Below are positions 57,801-64,000 of a stretch of 64,000 nucleotides of DNA, one piece after another. Numbering within the stretch: position 1 is the first letter of the stretch; every line of letters begins with the position of its first letter. The translations under genes were made by a program, and so were the position numbers. The stretch is from Owenia fusiformis (lineage: Eukaryota > Annelida > Polychaeta > Sabellida > Oweniidae). The stretch lies in assembly GCA_903813345.2 (NCBI GenBank), contig CAIIXF020000003.1, positions 31,805,151-31,869,150 on the forward strand, read 5' to 3'. Under the pieces are notes generated by a model. The model ran no database searches. It saw nothing but the letters and a program-made list of their open reading frames with translations, and was not told where the DNA came from.

Positions 57801-60800
57801 TAACCCTACTCCTATGAATTAAACATAATTAGTAAGACTGTTCTTAAATTTTAGATTTTTATGCTCTACTACATATCAAATTAGTTTGTATAGATGACCG
57901 TAGCCTAAAGAATTGAATGATTTTCACAAATAAACGGTTTATCGAGTACAGACATTTACCATGCATTCACAATTACAGACAATACAGCGACATCAGGACC
58001 GCTAAAAGCAAATTCAATTATTCATTAAATTTTGATTGAGGTTAAAAACATTAAAACAGTCCATCAATGTATTCTATGCATTATTGAGTATGAATATGAA
58101 ATATGTGGTTTTCCATGGCTCTTCAGTAAGGAGGAATGAAATACCAAGCAGGAAGGTGATGTGAAATATGAGTAAGAATTTGCAAAATTTAATCTAACAA
58201 AAATCTACCATCATTTGTAGAATTTTGATTAAATGTAAAATAGTAATTCATCCCATAAATATATCTTATGCATTCTTTCACGGTGTCCAACCCAAACGCT
58301 CTTACATGCACAACGGAATGTTTCATCCACGCGGAAACCGGGCTAATGAAGATCCCACTATGACTGTAAGTATTGTTTCACTAGTTTCTCTTACATATCA
58401 CGCGTTATGGTGACATATTATGTACCATTCGATGAACAATACCCTGATCAAAGCTCCGTAGTGTAGATCAAACAAATCTGAAGTTGACGAATTGACCACA
58501 AATTACGAATCAAATTAGTATTTATATGAAATTTGCTCTAAAACATAAAACTATTGACAAATAAACAAAAAGTTTATATGTGAATTAATCTTTCTTCTTT
58601 TGATGCCAAGGGATACAATAGATCTTTTCTTTCTCTCCTTGAAAAGGAAAGTTGAGCCTAGTACCGCAGTGTTTCCAGTTCACTGTGTTAACCAGATCGC
58701 AGCATTTCTTGAATATGAGAATGTCATCATTTTTAAGACTTGATTTTTTGTTATCAAATCACGATTACGATAATGTATGGTGTGATCAAGGTTTGGAATT
58801 TGACCAAAATATACTCTGATGCTCAACTCAACTAGTCGCATGTCTCGACAAACAGGGTTTTGACTGGAAGAATGACAAATACGTTTATGAATTTAGATAA
58901 CTATACTGCTTAAGACAGTTCTTCCTAATTGCTTCAAACGTCAACAGCCATCCAAGTACAATATATCACACCCATCAAATGGTTTACTTGAAATAAGTAA
59001 CACATACTTCTAATTCCCATCATTGGGGAAATTGTCAGATGACTCATCATTTCCGTTCGCCATTCTACAGAGCATTTCTTTGTTTAGTTTCAGTAATGAA
59101 ACGCTCAATCTTGCATGTAAGAGCGTTTGTGTTGGACGCCGTGTCCTTTAATTGTCCTTTAATTTCAAATATGTGGTATGTTATGACTCCTCAGTAAAGA
59201 GGAAGGAAACGATTGGAGGGAAGATAATTTAAAATTTGGGTAGGAATTTGCTAATTAGAAATTAAATCTTCCAATATTCTACAATTATTTTGAATTATTA
59301 AATTATCACAATTTCTAAATAATATTTAATGAACAATTAATTTTGTAATGTCTGGGGCTAAGGCCATGGATGTTTTTTTAAGAATAAACAAAAATGAATA
59401 AAAAATATGGTAAAAAATCTATTCTAACATTTTGCAAACATGACACATCTGCAACAACTACATGTACTAGGGCAACAGCCCAACTCATATGTGGGTGTTT
59501 TCCATATACAGAACAAGTGAAACAATTGATATAAATACACCCAGAAAGTGCTTATTTTGCTAAAAAAGAAAGACCAATCGAGAGAATTCCACCTACTCAC
59601 ATGCCTTGGAATAGCACATTAAAGGGACAGCTTACCAGGCTGGTGTAGTTTGGGGACAAATGCTAAATGCTTCACCACCTGGCCTTTACGACTACATCAA
59701 CTGGGGATGGGACAATTATGAAACTGTTACCCCACTGTGAACAACCCAGACACAGTCCTCCAAAGCCTGCCAAGCTCTTGTACAATGTTCATATAAAAAG
59801 CTATGTTCTGTATGCACTTGTAAAAAGCCAGGACTTACATTTTGTGACAGTATTTATGAGATTGAAATTATAAGAGAGTAAAAAAGATCCATGTGGAACT
59901 CCTTCAAAGGCTATTTTGTATTTGGAAGACAATAATTTAATTTGAACCTGAAATATAAGATAAAATTATGTTTGAAATATTATCTTTATTCAAGAAAACA
60001 GGTTCATTCACTTAAGTTGTTGCAAAATAAGAGCCCTCCCAAAATACTAGATGTAAACAACATGCTTTACTACTGAAACAGTTTTATTTTTAAACCACAT
60101 TTATCTCTATATATGAATCTACAGTGTTATTTGTACCAAATTATGCGTATATGGCGGCCATTTTGAATTTTTCTTAAAATACTGTTCGGTTTTATCGATC
60201 ACAGGGATGGAATTTTTCCTAATAGCATAATAACAGATGTAAAAAGTCAGGACTTACAAATACAGACTTCAGTTGTTGCAAAATAAGAGCCCTCCCAAAA
60301 TAGAACCTTGTAGAATCCCTATATAAAATCATTTTGTCCAAATTCAAATCATTAATGAATGTGACTGTATTTCTAGATGTAAACAACATGCTTTACTCCT
60401 GTTCCAATGTTATTTTTAAACCATATCTATCTCTATATATGAATCTAGAGTGTTATTTGTACCAAATTATGCCTATATGGCGGCCATCTTGAATTTTTCT
60501 TGAAATAGTGTTCGGTTTTATTGATCACAGGGATGGAATTTTTCCTAATACCATAAATAACAGATTAAGCCATTAAATTTGCTTGTATCACCAATTGAAA
60601 TATTTTCCAGCAAATTCCCCCCACTAAATTGTTTTTTCCTTATTTGCAAGATGATTTTCAAAATTAACCAATCAAGAACAAATAAATTTAGGTCTAATGG
60701 CCTTATTCATGGGATATTTGTTTCTGCATTGAATACACATAAGTAATGTGACATGCCCCAGATATTTATCCTGACAATTAATATTAGTTCAGTCAGCAGA

Positions 60801-61477
60801 TGTGCTTGAGAAATGGAATGAAAATATACAAGAAAGGCATATTGTATTACAGTGAAAAAATGAAATTAAAAATTATTTGCTTTCTTACATTTGATGTTCG
60901 TTCTGAGTATTTATTATTACTCCTAAGCGCACTACAATACATTTGATAATAAATCATTTTTGTTCTATGTTTGATAGTGCTTTTTAATTTTGCATCTATT
61001 CATGGATTTTTTATTATTAGATATTTCAAATCTAATTTCATGACATTTTGATGCATGTAATGCTGATAGCAAGGGTCAAAAAGGGGTGATTTAGAAAAAC
61101 AGCAACTCCCCAGAGAAGCAAATTCCACCGAACAAAATATATGTCATCAAATCGCTTGTTATTTTGAACACTAGTAATTACTAGTATCTGAGGTATCACA
61201 CCGGCAGATGGATAGAGGAATGAAGGGATGGATGTGTGGACGCCTTCTTCATATACCTACCAAATAAAACTTCATTTGGTGGGATAATTAGCAAGCATTT
61301 AATGCGTGCACTTACATTTGCAAGATCATACAGTTTAACTGCATCCTCAAAAAGTCCTTTGTTTTCAGTATCCAAGGCAACCAGTTCAATAATCTTTCCT
61401 GTATCCGCCTGGAATTTATCGATGGCCCCATGTTTCCTTGTTCCATCTCTTTCTAAGCGCCCAAGTAACATCTCAAA
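54863..61477 (-). CDS. NUP93: Nuclear pore complex protein Nup93, C-terminal part
   Basis: Scaffold nucleoporin of the inner ring (Nup93-Nup205/188-Nup155 complex). Seven exons on the minus strand: 61477-61316, 57035-56917, 56660-56543, 56144-56061, 55815-55745, 55399-55321 and 54982-54863. All have GT-AG ends and compatible phases; they give the last 250 residues. Recognisable blocks: AIDKF...[26 protein letters not shown], then [75 protein letters not shown], and [18 protein letters not shown] with [15 protein letters not shown] at the end. The rest of the ~820-residue protein is not found before 64000, so upstream exons lie beyond the window and the peroxidase at 63275 would sit in an intron. 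The 4.3-kb intron 57036-61315 holds a large transposon. Confidence 0.95.
55137..55257 (-). repeat. TGTCATCACCA/TGGTGACA repeat, copy 5 (NUP93 intron)
   Basis: In reverse orientation: GGCATTAACATGCAAAATGT with CACTACC at the left, CCAGAAATGGACATATTG (minus sense) and GGTGGTGACAT at the right. It lies between NUP93 exons at 54982 and 55321. Confidence 0.6.
57431..60631. mobile_element. 3.2-kb element with CAATTTAGTGGGGGGAATTT inverted ends
   Basis: The left end CAATTAGTGGGGGGAATTTA and the right end (minus sense) CAATTTAGTGGGGGGAATTT are inverted. Similarity continues inward in order with ATATTTCA, TGGTGATACAAG and TCC(CA)TCCCTGTGATCAAT, so the arms are >100 bp. Inside, ~58270-58320 and ~59095-59153 are inverted copies (CCAAACGCTCTTACATGCA), ~58080-58190 and ~59160-59270 are direct copies, and 60018-60240 and 60270-60560 are a tandem duplication. 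No transposase frame was seen. It fills most of one NUP93 intron. Confidence 0.65.
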
Positions 61478-63274
61478 CTGCAAAACAATAAAAGGATAAA
61501 ATAAAATAATACTGTACATGTACTTGCGGAATGAGAGCCAGTGGTGAAGAGTTATCTGATTGGTTGGACACCAAACTGTAAATTTATCATTTCTAGTCAG
61601 GGTCAAGGTCAATCATGCTCTTGTGGTCAAGTATCTCAATCTACAATACAATAAAATATCTAATTGCGGCCATTAGAATTTTTAAGTATTTCACCTTTTC
61701 TATGTTAACTTAGGGAAAGCACTGTGTACATTTCAGAGGGAATATGGAGTTGTTTTCATGTTTACAAAGGGGCCTATTAAGTCAATACTGTATATACTTA
61801 TACATATTGAATTCAACTTGCAAAATGCAATCGAAATAAAGTGCAAGCCTTGAATAATTTATACCCAATTCAGTAAGATGTTTTAAAACCAATCACTTTA
61901 ATGAATGATTTAATACAGAACTTTCAGCTGCGATAACACTCGAATAAAACACAATAAATTAAGTAGACTATAACATTAACACCACAAATAAGAGTAACTC
62001 TTACAATTAATTGACAGCACAAGGTAGTTTGGTTCTAAATTGTCTTAGAACTGCAAAATTTTCAAAAAATGAAAAGTAGAATTATAATTCATTGGAGGTG
62101 ATTTTGATCTATATATAAAATTAGAAATGCCTGACAAACAGAAAGACAGAGAGCTCCACAATACCACTCAGGATTTTCATACATTTGGATAACAATATTT
62201 AAATAAAAAATGTCTTAAGTATTTCTATAATATATATTAGTTCTGCATTTACATTTTCTTTTATTCTATTATTAATATCCAAAAAGCGTGTCATTTAATA
62301 TTTAATAGATGTTTATTCAGCCACCAATAATGCTTCGATAGCACTACTGACTTATATTGCAAAAATAACAAAAACAAATTTTCAATTAAACAAACATAAG
62401 ATTTTGATGTTATTAGCTGATTCATAGGAAACCTATCAGTTCCTTTTCTGCTGGACTGGAATAATAAGGTATGTACTACTAAATACAAGTAGAGGGGAAT
62501 ACGCTACAGGGGTTCACTTTATGATACGATTGTAACGTATGAATTCGAGAAAAACCATTGTTTATTTTCTGATAACAATGACTTGTGACCAAATTGTAAG
62601 TTATAGCGGTTCCAAAAACAGACCCCAGAGTAACTATGGATTGAGTTTCACAAGTGACTTTTCTGATAAAAAAAATTTTGTCTAAACAATTTTGTATGCC
62701 TATGGAAGTGGCTGAAATATGTCAATAGGATCAATGTCAAAAAACGATCTGTTTCAGTAACAGTGTAAAATCTAATTTGAAATAAAAAAACAAATTAAGA
62801 TATTTTTAATAAAAGGTACTTCAAAAAAAATGAATAAGAAATGAAAAAAGTTTCACATATCACATTTTGATAGCATCAGGTAAGACTACAACAATTAAAA
62901 GACTTCAACATAATAAAGAGTTTAAATTTCACATAGGGCCTTCAATTAGCTTTGCATGGGGCCTTTAAAGCAAATTATGGAAGACTATCACAAGAGTTGA
63001 AAATCTTTATTCTTCTTGAGCAGTTCAGAGACTCACTCAAGTTTACTAGCTCAAGACTGGCAAAACTAATAAAGGTACAATTTATCAAATTTCAATTCTG
63101 AATTTTTTCTTATATGCACAACACCCCAGAATGCATGTCATGATTGATGTGTTATTTCACTGAAATTAAAGAATAACTTAGTTTTTATTACTAATGCAAT
63201 AGAATTAGGTGAGGAAACTTTTTTAATTTGTTTTTAGAAAATAATCTAAAAGGTAATTGGAGAAGTCGCCCAAA
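61478..63274. other. Gap between last visible NUP93 exon and the peroxidase gene
   Basis: AT-rich DNA with no NUP93 exon, RNA gene or clear transposon recognised. It should contain the peroxidase promoter (right end). The short frames here show no known motif. Confidence 0.4.
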
Positions 63275-64000
63275 ATGGGAGTCAAAGTTATTTTAGTGGT
63301 TGCCATGATAACAGCATTAGCAACCAAATGTGAAGCGCTGACGGAGACCAGAGTTGAGAGTATAAAAGCCCTGATAAGTGCTCATATAACTGCTAAGGAT
63401 GTTGATAATAACCCTGGAACATCTCTGTTGGCCGGTGTTGTACGCCTTGCATACACTGACTGCATCGGAGGATGTGACGGCTGTGTCAATGTTGCTGATG
63501 AGAAAAACGCTGGACTTGAACAATACATTGATCAGCTTGATGAATTCTATGATCCTGATTATACACAGATTATGTCCCGTGCTGATTTATGGGCTCTAGC
63601 CGCCATAGTAGCTTTAGAAGATGCTGCAAATAATTGTAATGGTCCAAGCTGCGGCACACCAGAGGTTCCAACTATTACATTTAGGTTTGGACGTGTTGAT
63701 TGTGCAGAATCTCCAAAAACAACCACATCGCAAACGATCCCCGATGCCCATAATGTTGAGACTGATGAATTCACAGTATTGGGTAATGCTAATGACCTAA
63801 ATCTATCTGATGATGAAATTGTAGCCCTGATGGGTGCACATACACTTGGAAAAGCACGCAAAGCAAATGTTGGGTTCAATGGAGCATGGGTACAGAAAAA
63901 AGCACTCCTTAATAATGGCTATTATGTTGATATGATAGACTCAAGCCTGGGTTGGACACAAAGTGATCTAAATGCAGGAAATAACAGAGCAGCAAGATGG
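63275..64000 (+). CDS. Secreted class-I-like haem peroxidase, 5' part (runs off the window)
   Basis: An open frame from ATG 63275 to the window end, 242 residues without an intron. Residues 1-21 form a signal peptide (MGVKVILVVAMITALATKCEA). The mature part follows the plant-type (class I/II) peroxidase fold order: VVRLAYTDC-GGCDGC (57-70), SRADLWALAA (101-110), FRFGRVD (137-142), then the proximal haem ligand motif LSDDEIVALMGAHTLGKA with H189. Such ascorbate-peroxidase-like proteins are known, though uncommon, in invertebrates. The distal Arg is present (R57), but the catalytic distal His position is Thr (T61), and the aromatic position before it is Tyr60. Haem binding could persist, but classic peroxide cleavage would be impaired. 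The gene is opposite in strand to NUP93 and apparently inside one of its introns. The substrate is unknown; 'ascorbate' should not be assumed. Confidence 0.85.
   Translation, partial: MGVKVILVVAMITALATKCEALTETRVESIKALISAHITAKDVDNNPGTSLLAGVVRLAYTDCIGGCDGCVNVADEKNAGLEQYIDQLDEFYDPDYTQIMSRADLWALAAIVALEDAANNCNGPSCGTPEVPTITFRFGRVDCAESPKTTTSQTIPDAHNVETDEFTVLGNANDLNLSDDEIVALMGAHTLGKARKANVGFNGAWVQKKALLNNGYYVDMIDSSLGWTQSDLNAGNNRAARW

Overview
The window is nuclear DNA of an intron-rich, AT-rich animal. All multi-exon genes have GT-AG introns of roughly 0.2-6 kb. The protein families are animal housekeeping genes, and the non-coding space is full of short terminal-inverted-repeat elements, (GTCC)n-containing elements and minisatellites. 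The repeat style ((TCCG)n elements with internal repeats, frequent acatgtac-type words) and a secreted plant-type haem peroxidase suggest a marine invertebrate, perhaps a bivalve or other lophotrochozoan. The species is not determined from the sequence.

Layout: (1) 1-2.2 kb: repeats, including a non-LTR reverse-transcriptase scrap. (2) 2262-5949, minus: first four coding exons of OSGEP/Kae1, whose gene continues off the left edge. (3) 8764-9783, minus: an intronless PhyH-family dioxygenase. (4) 13057-18927, minus: a complete 8-exon inositol monophosphatase (IMPA1-like). (5) 19-22.3 kb: transposon-rich spacer with a 577-bp element flanked by a perfect 10-bp duplication and a set of 16-bp palindromes around a tRNA-like sequence. 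(6) 22365-40780, plus: a complete 22-exon RECQL4 helicase (1435 aa deduced). (7) 41.8-42.5 kb, minus: two tRNA-Gly(TCC) genes. (8) 42595-52428, plus: a complete 7-exon ARL2BP. (9) 54863-61477, minus: the last seven exons of NUP93, convergent with ARL2BP. (10) 63275-64000, plus: 5' part of a secreted class-I-like haem peroxidase, cut by the window edge and apparently lying inside a NUP93 intron.

The genes do not form a pathway. OSGEP acts in tRNA t6A synthesis, RECQL4 in replication initiation and repair, IMPA1 in inositol recycling, ARL2BP in ARL2/cilia biology, NUP93 in the nuclear pore. ARL2BP and NUP93 are also close neighbours in human (16q13), so that pair may be ancient linkage.

The most unusual signal is in RECQL4. 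Three minisatellites with different periods (88, 37 and 53 bp) each begin inside or at the edge of one of its exons, copying respectively a 3' splice site, a 5' splice site and the stop codon. The other standout points are the peroxidase with Thr in place of the distal catalytic His, and a pair of Helentron-like elements whose 3' hairpins differ by compensatory changes.
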